Positions 1 through 8,286 of a stretch of 64,000 nt of DNA are shown in pieces. The stretch covers positions 49,898 through 113,897 of the forward strand of contig JANQQZ010000133.1 of assembly GCA_028284805.1 (NCBI GenBank). The letters run 5' to 3'. Origin of the DNA: Phycisphaerales bacterium. GTDB taxonomy: Bacteria; Planctomycetota; Phycisphaerae; Phycisphaerales; UBA1924. Numbering within the stretch: the stretch's first letter is position 1; every line of letters starts with the position of its first letter. Under the pieces are notes generated by a model. That model did no database searches and had not been told where the DNA came from. It saw only the letters and a list, made by a program, of their open reading frames with translations. The position numbers were made by a program, and so were the translations under genes.

Positions 1-1
1 C

Positions 2-235
2 ACCTCCGAAGAGACGGACGCCGCAGATCGGGTCTTCATGATGAACGGCGGACGCCTGACCGAGCTCTACCCGCACCAACGTGAGAGCCTGTGGGAAATC
101 ACGCGGGGCGGCGAGCCCCCCATCCGCGTGCCGCGCGCCGAGGCGCAGGCTGTCGTTGCGTCGGCGATCGAGACGGGACACGGGGTCGAATGCCGCCCCG
201 TCCTCATCGCGGGACAGAGGGGTGCTGCTCGGTGA
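2..235 (+). CDS. ABC transporter ATP-binding protein, C-terminal fragment
   Basis: Only the last 77 codons are inside the window; the reading frame is open from base 2. The visible text (TSEETDAADRVFMMNGGRL) matches what follows the H-loop in ABC ATPases of the drug/export type, where a short E-A-D-R-V stretch precedes a Gly-Arg turn. Walker motifs would lie upstream and cannot be seen. Its stop codon overlaps the start of the downstream ABC-2 permease in a GTGA, so the two are almost certainly one transporter. An SCO protein follows, which suggests a role near cytochrome oxidase assembly or copper/heme handling. That is inference from context; the substrate is not readable. Confidence 0.7.
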   Translation, partial: TSEETDAADRVFMMNGGRLTELYPHQRESLWEITRGGEPPIRVPRAEAQAVVASAIETGHGVECRPVLIAGQRGAAR

Positions 236-975
236 GCGTTGTCGTCGCGATGCTCAGACGTGAAGTCACTCGCTTCGTGAGGCAGCCAATCCGCGCCGCG
301 GCGACCGTGGGGACGCCCGCGCTCCTGCTACTCGGGCTCGGCGCTGGCCTCGCGGGCGAACTCGGCGGTCTCTCCGACGCGGGCTACGCGGGCTTCCTGC
401 TGCCCGGAATGATCGCGATGGCGTCGCTCTTCGCGGGCGTGTTCGGGGCGATCTCGCTGATCGACGACCGGGACAATGGGCCGATGCTCGCTATCCTGGC
501 TGGCCCGGCGCCTGTCCGGCGGATCGGGTTCGGCAAGGTGCTGGCCCTCGCACTGCTCGCGATCGCACAGTCGGCGCCGCTTCTCGCGGGTGCGTGGCTT
601 GTTGGGCTGCGCCCGACGGCCGGCGGCGTGCTGCTGGCTCTGGCCGGGATCGCCGCCCTGGCATTCGGGACCGCGGGCGTCGCGCTCGCGATCGCGTGGC
701 GCTCGCCCGACACCGGGGCGTTCCACGGGGCCATGAATCTCGTGCTGCTCCCGAGCTGGATGCTCGCCGGCGCGTTTTATCCACCGGACACGGCCCACCC
801 GGTCATGCGGTGGATCACCCTCGCCGATCCGCTGTCGTGGCCCGTCGCAACGATCCGGCTCGGGCTGCTCGGCGAATCAAGAATGCCAGGACCCGACTGG
901 GTGTTCGTCACACTCACCATTGCGTTCGCTCTGGTTGGCGGCGCGTGCGGGACCCTGATGGCCCGAAGGAGGTAG
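232..975 (+). CDS. ABC-2 type transporter permease
   Basis: This is a 247-residue integral membrane protein with about six hydrophobic segments, the size and topology of ABC-2 permeases. The cytoplasmic N-terminus (MLRREVTRFVRQPIR) resembles the amphipathic coupling helix seen before the first membrane span in this family. A segment reading LADPLSWPVATIR near residue 200 matches the conserved N/D-P-(L/F)-x-W/Y region of ABC-2 permeases. I chose the GTG at 232 because it forms a GTGA overlap with the stop of the ATPase gene; an ATG at 250 is the alternative. It should pair with the upstream ATPase. The SCO gene follows after 3 bp, so all three are probably co-transcribed. Substrate unknown. 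Confidence 0.82.
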   Translation: MSVVVAMLRREVTRFVRQPIRAAATVGTPALLLLGLGAGLAGELGGLSDAGYAGFLLPGMIAMASLFAGVFGAISLIDDRDNGPMLAILAGPAPVRRIGFGKVLALALLAIAQSAPLLAGAWLVGLRPTAGGVLLALAGIAALAFGTAGVALAIAWRSPDTGAFHGAMNLVLLPSWMLAGAFYPPDTAHPVMRWITLADPLSWPVATIRLGLLGESRMPGPDWVFVTLTIAFALVGGACGTLMARRR

Positions 976-978
976 CAG

Positions 979-1614
979 ATGCGGATCCCGACAGCGGCGT
1001 TGTTCTCGGCTTTCGTGGGCATCGCGGTGTGCGGCTTCGGGGCCGCGTGGATGTGGAACGCTCGAATGGGCGAGCGGACGACCGCCGCGCCGGACCTCGG
1101 GCTGCGGATCTCCGATTTCGAGCTCATCGATCAGAACGGCGATCCGATCGACGCGGGTGTTCTCGACGGGAACTACACCGTCGCGGGGTTCATCTTCACG
1201 AACTGCCCGAGCCTCTGCCCGCTCATGACGCGCACGATGGCCGACGCGCAGGACCGGCTGGCGGGAACGGACATCCGGCTGCTCTCGTTCAGTCTCGACG
1301 CCGAACGCGACACACCCGAGGTGATGCGGGCCTTTGGCGAGGCCCACGGCGCCGACTTCTCGAACTGGGCCTTCGCAACCGGCAGCACAGCAGAAACGCG
1401 CCGGATCGTCCGCGAAGATCTGATGCTCGTGGTCGATGACGAGCAGAACAACCAGGTTCCTACCACCGATGGCGGGACCATGGCCAACATCCTGCACCCC
1501 ACACGGATGATCCTGATCGGCCCCGACCGCTCGGTGCTTGGGCTCTACTCCGTCATGGACGGTTCAGGGCTCGACGGGCTCGTCGCGGACGTCGAGCGCC
1601 TCGTCGATCGGTAG
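979..1614 (+). CDS. SCO1/SenC family copper chaperone protein
   Basis: SCO proteins have a thioredoxin fold, bind copper and help metallate the CuA site of cytochrome c oxidase on the outer face of the membrane. The 211-residue product has an N-terminal membrane anchor (residues about 5-25). The diagnostic CxxxC motif is present as CPSLC near residue 76, and the distal copper-ligand His sits in ANILHPTRMILIGPD. Length fits the family. It follows the ABC-2 permease with a 3-bp gap, an arrangement commonly seen at the end of planctomycete cox clusters. The last 51 bp overlap the 3' end of the convergent tilS gene. The family call is firm; the exact oxidase served is not visible. Confidence 0.93.
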   Translation: MRIPTAALFSAFVGIAVCGFGAAWMWNARMGERTTAAPDLGLRISDFELIDQNGDPIDAGVLDGNYTVAGFIFTNCPSLCPLMTRTMADAQDRLAGTDIRLLSFSLDAERDTPEVMRAFGEAHGADFSNWAFATGSTAETRRIVREDLMLVVDDEQNNQVPTTDGGTMANILHPTRMILIGPDRSVLGLYSVMDGSGLDGLVADVERLVDR

Positions 1615-2352
1615 CTTCCTGAGCCGGGCGGCAAGACGCTGGGTTGCCGAGGTGACCTGATCGCCGACGGCCGGGAAGCACTCCTGCAACGCCGGCACGA
1701 CAAGACGTCGAACCCGGGCCCGCATACGAGCGGGATCCGCGTTCGTCGCGTCGACTCGCGGTTCGTAGCCGAACGCCTCGCAGACGGCACGCACCGGCGC
1801 CGGGTCGATCGCCAGCATCGGACGGATGATCTCGACGCCTGACCCTGGCAGTGTGCGGCGGGATCGGACGCCCACGAGCGCTTCGGGAGCACCTCCGCGG
1901 CACAGAGCCATGACGACTGTTTCGATCTGGTCTCGGGCATGGTGCGCGGTCGCGATGAACCGGCACCCGGTCGCGGTCGCGGCGCGCTCGAGCGCGCGGT
2001 AGCGGGCTCGTCGGGCTTCGTGCTCGACGTTTCCAGTGCCGACCGAGACATGCTCGGTCACAAGGCGTGCCCCGAGCGTCGCCGCGAGGCTCCGGACCGC
2101 CTCGCGGTCGTCGTGGACGAGCTCTGCGGGGCGCAGGTCGTGCTGGACGCACGCGAGCACGACGCGTGCTTCGCTGAGCGTGGCGAGCGCGATCGCCAGG
2201 GCGGCCGAATCCGCACCGCCCGAGACCGCGACCAGGGTCGGCCGGGTCGCGTCCGGGACATCCGGCCCTCCGGTCAGATCGCGCCATGCCGCGCGCACGG
2301 CACGGATCCACCGGCTGACCTCGGGGGGCGGGCTGTCGTGCGTCGCGGACAC
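1564..2352 (-). CDS. tilS: tRNA(Ile)-lysidine synthase
   Basis: TilS attaches lysine to C34 of the CAU-anticodon tRNA-Ile, using ATP, so that AUA is read as Ile. The PP-loop ATP-pyrophosphatase signature SGGADS lies near the N-terminus, followed by the family blocks VQHDLRP and TAHHARDQIETVVM. At about 262 residues it is a short form made essentially of the catalytic domain, without the C-terminal extensions of the E. coli enzyme. The preferred start is GTG 2352, which has a TAGGAT hexamer 5 nt upstream; ATG 2391 is an alternative that would share CATG with the divergent gene. The 3' end overlaps the SCO gene tail-to-tail by 51 bp. Confidence 0.9.
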   Translation of the reverse strand: MSATHDSPPPEVSRWIRAVRAAWRDLTGGPDVPDATRPTLVAVSGGADSAALAIALATLSEARVVLACVQHDLRPAELVHDDREAVRSLAATLGARLVTEHVSVGTGNVEHEARRARYRALERAATATGCRFIATAHHARDQIETVVMALCRGGAPEALVGVRSRRTLPGSGVEIIRPMLAIDPAPVRAVCEAFGYEPRVDATNADPARMRARVRRLVVPALQECFPAVGDQVTSATQRLAARLRKLPIDEALDVRDEPVEP

Positions 2353-2357
2353 GGACG

Positions 2358-2363
2358 ATCCTA
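2358..2363 (-). promoter_or_regulatory. Putative -10 hexamer of tilS (leaderless type)
   Basis: On the minus strand this reads TAGGAT and ends 5 nt before GTG 2352. That spacing would put transcription initiation on or next to the start codon. No -35 was identified. Confidence 0.35.
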
Positions 2364-2378
2364 CCGCGATGGTCGTGG

Positions 2379-2384
2379 TATCCT
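2379..2384 (+). promoter_or_regulatory. Putative -10 hexamer for the coiled-coil protein gene (leaderless type)
   Basis: TATCCT is followed by 5 nt and then ATG 2390, and there is no Shine-Dalgarno sequence. It lies back-to-back with the putative tilS -10, so two divergent promoters would fit in under 30 bp. Confidence 0.4.
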
Positions 2385-2389
2385 GCGGC

Positions 2390-2929
2390 ATGGTCAGGAC
2401 GGCCCAGCTCGACCCCGCCGACACCGCGCCCGGTGAAACGGAACCCCGAAGCGATTGGCTGCCCAGCGTGCTGCTCGCGGCAGCAGTGGTTCTGCTCGTC
2501 ATGGTCGTGCTGGGCAAGTCGAGGCGGAAGGCCATCGCCCGGTCGCGCGAGATCGTGGCGACGCCCCAGGAGCGGCTCGCCGAGCTCAGGCACCGGGCCG
2601 AGCACGACGCCGGGATCGAGGCCAGAGTCGCAGAGGCCGCCGATCAGATCCGCGAGCTGACCGCACTCCTCGATACCCGGATCCAGACACTGGACGTGCT
2701 CATCCAGCAGGCAGACGAACGCATTGAACGGATGCAGCCCTCAGCGGCCCAGCAGCCCGCGGCGCCCGCCAATGGCGCGGCTCGTGCGCATGAAACGACG
2801 ACCGCCGACGGTCAGAAGCGGGCCATCTACGAGCTGGCCGATCAGGGACTGACGCCCGCAGAGATCGCATCACGCCTGGATCAGCACGCTGGCAAGGTCG
2901 AGCTCATCCTGGCGCTGCGTCGCGTCTGA
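2390..2929 (+). CDS. Membrane-anchored coiled-coil protein with HTH-like C-terminus, unknown function
   Basis: This 179-residue protein has three visible parts. One membrane span (WLPSVLLAAAVVLLVMVVLG) lies near residues 23-42. A charged, heptad-like coiled coil runs from about 45 to 115. A C-terminal segment, AIYELADQGLTPAEIASRLDQ, looks like a helix-turn-helix of the sigma-70 region 4 or DUF6115 type often seen at the end of small planctomycete proteins. The two helices between a membrane anchor and an HTH could join the envelope to DNA or simply mediate oligomerisation; nothing in the sequence decides this. ATG 2369 is in frame and also possible. The 3' end overlaps the convergent ureohydrolase gene by 26 bp. 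Confidence 0.7.
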   Translation: MVRTAQLDPADTAPGETEPRSDWLPSVLLAAAVVLLVMVVLGKSRRKAIARSREIVATPQERLAELRHRAEHDAGIEARVAEAADQIRELTALLDTRIQTLDVLIQQADERIERMQPSAAQQPAAPANGAARAHETTTADGQKRAIYELADQGLTPAEIASRLDQHAGKVELILALRRV

Positions 2930-3872
2930 CGGCATCGAGAGCAAGGATCTCAAAGGCGACATGGGCAGCGAGCAGCGCCGTGTTGCCGGCGACGTCACGG
3001 TCAGGCAGCACCTCGACGATGTCGGCGCCCACCAGGTTGATCCCGACGAGCGACCGGAGCAGATCGAGCACCTCGGCAGAGCTGAACCCGCCCACGCTCG
3101 GTGTGCCCGTGCCCGGAGCGAAGACCGGGTCGACGCAGTCGATGTCGAAGCTCAGATAGGCCGGTGCATCACCCAGCTCGGCGATGAACGAGCGGAGCGC
3201 GTCGTCGCCCGACCGCTTCCAGTCGGTGTAGGTGATGAGCCGGATGCCCTGCTCGCGGGCGTAGTCGAGGTCGTCGGCGGTGTTGAGCGGGCCCTTGATA
3301 CCGACGGAGATGGTCCGCTTCGGGTCGAGCACGCCCGCTTCGATCAGCCTGCGGAAGGGCGTGGCATGGTTCCACTTCTCGCCCCAGACCGTGTCGAGTG
3401 TGTCCATGTGGCTGTCGAAGTGCACGCAAGCAAGGCCGCCCGCGGGCTTGCCGGCGCGCTCCCAGGCTGCGGTCATGCCCGCGTACACGATCGAGTGATC
3501 CCCTCCGAGCATGAGCAGGCGATCCGCATCGACGCTCCGCGCGTGCTCGATCACACCATCGAGGGTCTGCTTCACGCTGTACGGCAGCACCGGGGCGTCT
3601 CCCGCGTCGGCGAGAGCGAGCAGGCCTGGCACGTCGATGCCGTGCTCGATCGAATAGTTCTTGAGGTACTGCGACTGCTCGCGAATGGAGCGCGGTCCGA
3701 AGCGGGCACCGGGGCGGTAGGTCACGCCCCCGTCGAAGGGCACCCCGAGCACGCCCCAGTCCGCGCGGGAGCCGAGGTCCTCGATCCGGGGCCAACGCCC
3801 GAAGGTCGCGATGCCGCCGAAACGCGGGTTTCGGCGTGCGTCGGGCAGCGGGGTCTTGCGGTCGGTGCTCAT
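2904..3872 (-). CDS. Arginase/agmatinase family ureohydrolase
   Basis: Ureohydrolases use a binuclear Mn site to hydrolyse guanidino groups to urea. All metal-ligand blocks are present in order: GGDHS (about residue 123), HFDSHMD (about 151), and SFDIDCVDP (about 242). The usual HFDAHxD has Ser in place of Ala. The GTGTPSVGGFSSAE segment and overall length of 322 residues fit agmatinase-type enzymes better than classical arginase. It is the last gene of a minus-strand run with astD, astA, an aminotransferase and an M20 hydrolase. The start lies only 4 bp after the astD stop, so coupling is likely. Agmatine, arginine, succinylarginine or another guanidino compound are all possible substrates; context favours arginine or its succinyl derivative. 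Confidence 0.88.
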   Translation of the reverse strand: MSTDRKTPLPDARRNPRFGGIATFGRWPRIEDLGSRADWGVLGVPFDGGVTYRPGARFGPRSIREQSQYLKNYSIEHGIDVPGLLALADAGDAPVLPYSVKQTLDGVIEHARSVDADRLLMLGGDHSIVYAGMTAAWERAGKPAGGLACVHFDSHMDTLDTVWGEKWNHATPFRRLIEAGVLDPKRTISVGIKGPLNTADDLDYAREQGIRLITYTDWKRSGDDALRSFIAELGDAPAYLSFDIDCVDPVFAPGTGTPSVGGFSSAEVLDLLRSLVGINLVGADIVEVLPDRDVAGNTALLAAHVAFEILALDAVRRDAAPG

Positions 3873-3876
3873 CGGT

Positions 3877-5439
3877 TCATCCCTCGGCGAGCCACTCGTC
3901 GTTCATCGTCATGCCCTGCGGGAGCGCAGCGCCGTCGCCCGTCTCGATCATGCTGGCGACGGGCATGGCGGTGTAGTCGAGGCTGAACGAGCCGGCCGGC
4001 CTGTGGTTGCCCGAGAGCCCGAGGCCCCCGAAGGGCAGCTTGCTGCTGGCGCCGGCGGTGCCGGTGTTCACGTTGACGCACCCCGCGCGGGCCTCGGCGA
4101 GGAAGCGTTGCTGGCACTCGGGATCGGTCGTGAAGACGGACGACGCCAACCCGAACCGGGTCGCGTTGGCCTGCTCGATCGCCTCGTCGAGCGAAGCGAC
4201 GCGTGCGACGCGGAGCAGGGGGCCGAACACCTCGATGTCGCACCCGGCGTCGTTCGACTCTTCGGCAACGAAGCGATCGACTTCGAGCACGGACGGGGTC
4301 ACATAGAACCCGTCGCTCTCGTCGAGATCCAGCGCACGCGTGGTTCCGGAAAGGAGGCTGGTCGCGCCGTCGCCAACGAGGCGCTCCTGGAAGGCTAGCA
4401 CGGCATCGCGTGCCTGCTCCGAAACGATCGGGCCCATGAAGACCGGGTGCTCTGATCGGGGGTGCGCGACGACAAGGCTCGACGCGATCTTGCACACAGC
4501 CGCCACGAAACGATCCGCGATCGACTCATGCACGATCAGGCGTCGGGTACACGTGCACCGCTGACCAGTGGTGATGAACGCTGCGCGCGCGACCTCGATC
4601 GCGGCCTGACGCATGTTGGCGTCGGGCATGACGACCGCCGGGTTGTTCCCGCCCATCTCGAGTGCGACGATCCGACCGGGGTGGTCGAGGTTGTTCTCGA
4701 GGATCTTGCGCCCAACGGGCCAGGAGCCGGTGAACAGGATGCCATCGATCCCGGAGTGGGTCGTGAGCTTGACGGCCGTCTCGGGTCCGCCCTGGACCAT
4801 GTTTACCACACCCTTGGGCGCCCCCTCGGCCTCGAGCGCTTCGTGGAGCATCTCGACGAGCGCCTGGCCCACCGCGGGCGTCTTCTCGCTCGGCTTGAAG
4901 ACAACCGTGTTGCCGGTCGCGAGCGCGGGCACGATGTGCCCGTTGGGCAGGTGGGCGGGGAAGTTGTAGGGACCGATGACCGCCATCACACCGTGCGGGC
5001 GGAACGAGCACCGCCCGGTGCGGGACTCGGTGAGCGGCAGGTCGTAACCCGTCACACGCCGCAGCCCCCCGTGCTCGGAGTCATCGAGCGTGATGTCAAC
5101 CTTCCCGCCCAGGATGCCCGCTTCAGCCAGCGAGTCCCAGAGCGCCTTGCCGGTCTCGTCGCAGATCAGACCGCCGATGGAATCCTTGCGATCGGCGCAG
5201 AGCTGCTGGAACCTGCGGAGCACCGCGATGCGGCGCTCCATGGACCACCGCGACCAGGTCTTGAGGGCCTCGCCCGCCGCGGCGACCGCTTCGTCCACGT
5301 GCTCGACCACCGGATCGAAGCTGTAAACGACCTCGGTCGGGTTGGCGGGGTTGATCGAGCGGATGCCGTCGCCCTGGATGGGACGCAGTTCACCTGCGAT
5401 GAGATCACTCGGGGCGTGCGCGAGTGCTGGGTGGGTCAT
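3877..5439 (-). CDS. astD: Succinylglutamate-semialdehyde dehydrogenase-like aldehyde dehydrogenase
   Basis: A 520-residue NAD(P)-dependent aldehyde dehydrogenase. AstD oxidises N-succinylglutamate 5-semialdehyde to N-succinylglutamate in the arginine succinyltransferase pathway. The AstD-typical block PYNFPAHLPNGHIVPAL is clear, followed by VVFKPSEKTP (cofactor pocket), GILFTGS, the glutamate loop LEMGGNNP, and the catalytic Cys in TTGQRCTCTRR near residue 290. The neighbour upstream encodes AstA (27-bp gap), which supports the specific name over a generic dehydrogenase. It is slightly longer than the E. coli enzyme, mainly at the N-terminus. There is a good ribosome site before ATG 5439 (AGGA). 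Confidence 0.88.
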   Translation of the reverse strand: MTHPALAHAPSDLIAGELRPIQGDGIRSINPANPTEVVYSFDPVVEHVDEAVAAAGEALKTWSRWSMERRIAVLRRFQQLCADRKDSIGGLICDETGKALWDSLAEAGILGGKVDITLDDSEHGGLRRVTGYDLPLTESRTGRCSFRPHGVMAVIGPYNFPAHLPNGHIVPALATGNTVVFKPSEKTPAVGQALVEMLHEALEAEGAPKGVVNMVQGGPETAVKLTTHSGIDGILFTGSWPVGRKILENNLDHPGRIVALEMGGNNPAVVMPDANMRQAAIEVARAAFITTGQRCTCTRRLIVHESIADRFVAAVCKIASSLVVAHPRSEHPVFMGPIVSEQARDAVLAFQERLVGDGATSLLSGTTRALDLDESDGFYVTPSVLEVDRFVAEESNDAGCDIEVFGPLLRVARVASLDEAIEQANATRFGLASSVFTTDPECQQRFLAEARAGCVNVNTGTAGASSKLPFGGLGLSGNHRPAGSFSLDYTAMPVASMIETGDGAALPQGMTMNDEWLAEG

Positions 5440-5466
5440 TCCTGTCTCCTGGCTGTGTTGACGGAG

Positions 5467-6651
5467 TTAGTTCGAGCGGCTGGAGTTCTTGCGGGTGGTT
5501 GGCTTCTTCGATCGCTTCTTGCCTGCGGCTGGCTTTGGCGTCGCGAGCGGAGTGACCCCCACCTTCGTGCCCGGGTCGGCTTGGAGGAGCTGCGTGTGCG
5601 TCTTAGAGAACGAGATACTCGCACCAGACACATAAGCCATCTCATCGATCGCGCGGAACTCGCCATCGCTGTCGAGCACGCTGACGATGCAGCGGGTCTT
5701 GCACCGGCTCGCTGCGACCGGGGCACCGAGGGTCATTCGCCTGGTGTTGCGCACAGGCTCGATGTTACTGGTCGCGCAATCCAGGTAGGGCCCAGCGTCG
5801 AACGGGTCGACGAACCCGCGGAACTCGAAGCCCAGACGCTCGAGCATGCGCCGGGCTGGTTTGGTGTCCTCGCCGACCTCGCCGATCCCCGCACGAACCG
5901 TTGGCGGCAGCAGGCTGAGATAGATCGGCTCGCGCGGGAGCAGGCTCGTGATGAACTCGCGGCTGTACTGGCAGAAGCGGTCGGCCTCCTCGTAGCTCAG
6001 CGGGATGAACCGACGCCCGAGGTAGTCCCAGACGAGGTTCTGCCCGTCGCTTGTGATCGGCGCCATCATCTCGGCAAGCACCCGGCTCGCAAACCGCTTT
6101 GGGTGCAGACCCATCATGTGGAATCGCACCAGACTCAGGAACCGCCCGAGTTTCTTCGGGTGCCCGCGGTAGCTGGGCTGGAGGATCAGCCCGCCGATCT
6201 CGGTCGGGCCCGACTCGTCGAGGTGCAGTTCAGCGACGGTGTGCTTCGTGCCCGTCTGGAGGCTCGTCGAGAAGAACTCTCGCTCGCTGAGCTTGAGCGA
6301 TACCTGCGGGTTGCCAGGCCCGCCCATACGCGTGATCACCTGGCTGGTCCCGAGCACTGCTTCACTCTCGGTGTCCTCAAGGACATACATGAACAGGTCG
6401 CTCTCGTGCGTTGTCGCGCCGAAGCCGGCCAGGGCGGCGTTCTTCGCGTGCGCCTCCTCGATGCCAGAGGGTATCGGATCGGGCTCGAGCTTCTTGCGGT
6501 TGCCGCAGACTTTCAGGAATGCGTTGCGCGAGTGCACGATCTTGGACTGGACGATGTCCTTGTCCGGGGGCAGATTGATGAAGTGGACCATCTTGGCCAG
6601 CTTCAGCAGCGTGGGCACGTCGTCGAGCTTGGCGCGTCGGATGCGGAACAC
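5467..6651 (-). CDS. astA: Arginine/ornithine N-succinyltransferase
   Basis: AstA transfers succinyl from succinyl-CoA to the alpha-amino group of arginine (and, in some bacteria, ornithine). The N-terminus MFRIRRAKLDDVPTLLKLA is the acetyltransferase-like start typical of the family. The central RVLAEMMAPITSDGQNLVWD followed by a GRRFIPLSYEEAD segment matches the conserved AstA core, where a large bulky-residue block precedes G-x-x-F and an A-D pair. Length of 394 residues is longer than E. coli AstA (about 344). The excess is a lysine/serine-rich tail after residue 370 (KKRSKKPTTRKN) with no obvious function. It sits between the aminotransferase and astD genes in one minus-strand operon. 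Confidence 0.88.
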   Translation of the reverse strand: MFRIRRAKLDDVPTLLKLAKMVHFINLPPDKDIVQSKIVHSRNAFLKVCGNRKKLEPDPIPSGIEEAHAKNAALAGFGATTHESDLFMYVLEDTESEAVLGTSQVITRMGGPGNPQVSLKLSEREFFSTSLQTGTKHTVAELHLDESGPTEIGGLILQPSYRGHPKKLGRFLSLVRFHMMGLHPKRFASRVLAEMMAPITSDGQNLVWDYLGRRFIPLSYEEADRFCQYSREFITSLLPREPIYLSLLPPTVRAGIGEVGEDTKPARRMLERLGFEFRGFVDPFDAGPYLDCATSNIEPVRNTRRMTLGAPVAASRCKTRCIVSVLDSDGEFRAIDEMAYVSGASISFSKTHTQLLQADPGTKVGVTPLATPKPAAGKKRSKKPTTRKNSSRSN

Positions 6652-6743
6652 GGGTCACCTCCGGTGAGGTCGTTCTCGGCGCGTCGTTCGTGACTCCCGT
6701 GAAGAAGCCGCGGGGACTCCGCCAGACCCGCGAAACACGTCTG

Positions 6744-8189
6744 TCAGCCGGCGGCCTTCGCCAGCCCCCTCTCGATGCACTCGAACACGCGGGGCCAGTC
6801 CTCGAGCTTCATCGCCCCCAGCGGGGGCAGCATGCGCACGTGGTACGGGCCGTGCCCGCACCAGAACAGGATGACGCCCTCGTCGAAGCAGGCCTTGCAC
6901 GCCGCCGCGACCTTGGCCTTATCGCCTCCGAAGGGCGTGAACCGCATCATGCCGCCAACGCCCGCGCCGGCGACGTCGCCCCCGGCGAACGGCGCGTCGG
7001 GGAACCAGTCCGGGTGACGGCTCTTGAGCCCCTGAACCTGCTCGCGGAACGCGGCGTGGTGCTTGGCGATCGAGCCCGACTCGCCGTAGTAATCTCCGTC
7101 TCGGAGCAGCTCCAAGATGCGGGTACCGACAGCGAAGTCCTGGCCAGAACCGGTGAAGGTGCCCGAGAGCAGGCCGCCGCGGGGGTTGTACTCCTCGGTG
7201 TAGAGCGTGGCGCAGGCCTGGGTCATCTTGCCGACGCAGAAGACATCGACGTAGTCACCCACGTCGTAGGTCTCGTAGGCGAACATCTCGCCGGTGCGTC
7301 CGAAGCTCTGGATCTCGTCGTCCCACACAGCGATGCCGTTGGCCTTGCAGATGTCCATGAGCGACGTGAAGAACTCGCGGGGCGCGGTGTTGAATCCGCC
7401 CTCACCCTGCACCAGCTCGAAGATGAAGCAGGCGTGCATCTTCGGGTAGCGGTCGATGTACTGCTGGAGACGCCAGCAGGCGTGATCGATGAACTTGGTC
7501 TTGCCGCCCACAAGCTCGGCAGCCTCATCGTTCCAGAAGGGCATGTAGTCGACCTGGGTGGTCAGCGGGATGCCGTCACGCCCGGCAGCCGAGTCGCCGA
7601 TCTGGCACATGGTCACACTGCGCCCCATGAAGCAGTGCTTGAACGCGAGCACTCGGCTCGCGGGCTCGTTCTTCTGGTAGCAGACCTTGATCGCGCTCTC
7701 GTTGGCCATCGCGCCCGAGGTCGTGATAAAGGCATGCTTCAGGCGGCTGTTGCGCTGGGCAAGCTCGAGCAGCACCTCGCCGAAGCGGTAGGCCTCGAAG
7801 CCGGTCTGCAGGTTGCCGTGCTTGGCGACGTCTTCCATCGAGCCGGCGACGGACGCGCGAACGAGCTCGGGATGCGAGTGCCCGAAGAAGTGAACCCCGA
7901 TGCCGCAGATCATGTCCCACTTCACGCTCCCGTCGGCAAGTTCGACGAGAGCGCCGTTGCCGAGCCCCGAGCCGATGTAGGGGTAGAGCAGGCCCCGTCC
8001 CTTCACCTCGGCGGCGCGAGCCATGAGGGCGTCGTAGTCCGCCGAGGCGCCGTCGGTCGGACCTCGAACGTCCGTGATCTCGCCCGAGAGCTCCTCCACG
8101 CGGTCCGTGATCGAACTGACCGCGTCGCGGATGGTCTCATCGCTCGCGAGCCTTGCCCCGACACTGTGTCCGGCGGTGATCTGTGACAT
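6744..8189 (-). CDS. Class-III PLP-dependent aminotransferase (AstC/ornithine-type role)
   Basis: A 481-residue fold-type I aminotransferase. Class-III features are readable: the TTSGAMANESAIK block binding the PLP phosphate, the WDDEIQSFGRTG motif holding the PLP-pyridine Asp, and the probable Schiff-base Lys in DVFCVGKMTQ. Class III includes succinyl- and acetylornithine transaminases, ornithine and lysine enzymes. It differs clearly from compact ArgD/AstC proteins (about 400 residues) in length and in the Lys motif. Position between astA and the M20 gene suggests it converts N-succinylornithine to the semialdehyde. I chose ATG 8189 because GAAGGGA lies before it; the longer ORF start at 8231 has no ribosome site. 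Confidence 0.82.
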   Translation of the reverse strand: MSQITAGHSVGARLASDETIRDAVSSITDRVEELSGEITDVRGPTDGASADYDALMARAAEVKGRGLLYPYIGSGLGNGALVELADGSVKWDMICGIGVHFFGHSHPELVRASVAGSMEDVAKHGNLQTGFEAYRFGEVLLELAQRNSRLKHAFITTSGAMANESAIKVCYQKNEPASRVLAFKHCFMGRSVTMCQIGDSAAGRDGIPLTTQVDYMPFWNDEAAELVGGKTKFIDHACWRLQQYIDRYPKMHACFIFELVQGEGGFNTAPREFFTSLMDICKANGIAVWDDEIQSFGRTGEMFAYETYDVGDYVDVFCVGKMTQACATLYTEEYNPRGGLLSGTFTGSGQDFAVGTRILELLRDGDYYGESGSIAKHHAAFREQVQGLKSRHPDWFPDAPFAGGDVAGAGVGGMMRFTPFGGDKAKVAAACKACFDEGVILFWCGHGPYHVRMLPPLGAMKLEDWPRVFECIERGLAKAAG

Positions 8190-8286
8190 GGCGGCATCCC
8201 TTCCGAGCGTCGTTGCTCCCGAGACGCCCATATCGGCCCGAAATCGGGGGTTGTTCAGCCCGAGATGCCCTCTCGGGCTCGGGTGG

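Noticed and set aside
4462-6693. 743-residue plus-strand ORF antisense to astD and astA
   Set aside because: GC-rich shadow ORF: strongly Arg/Leu/Glu-biased, no motifs, and exactly opposite to well-supported genes.
6690-8186. 498-residue plus-strand ORF antisense to the aminotransferase
   Set aside because: Low-complexity shadow frame; the minus-strand protein has clear PLP motifs.
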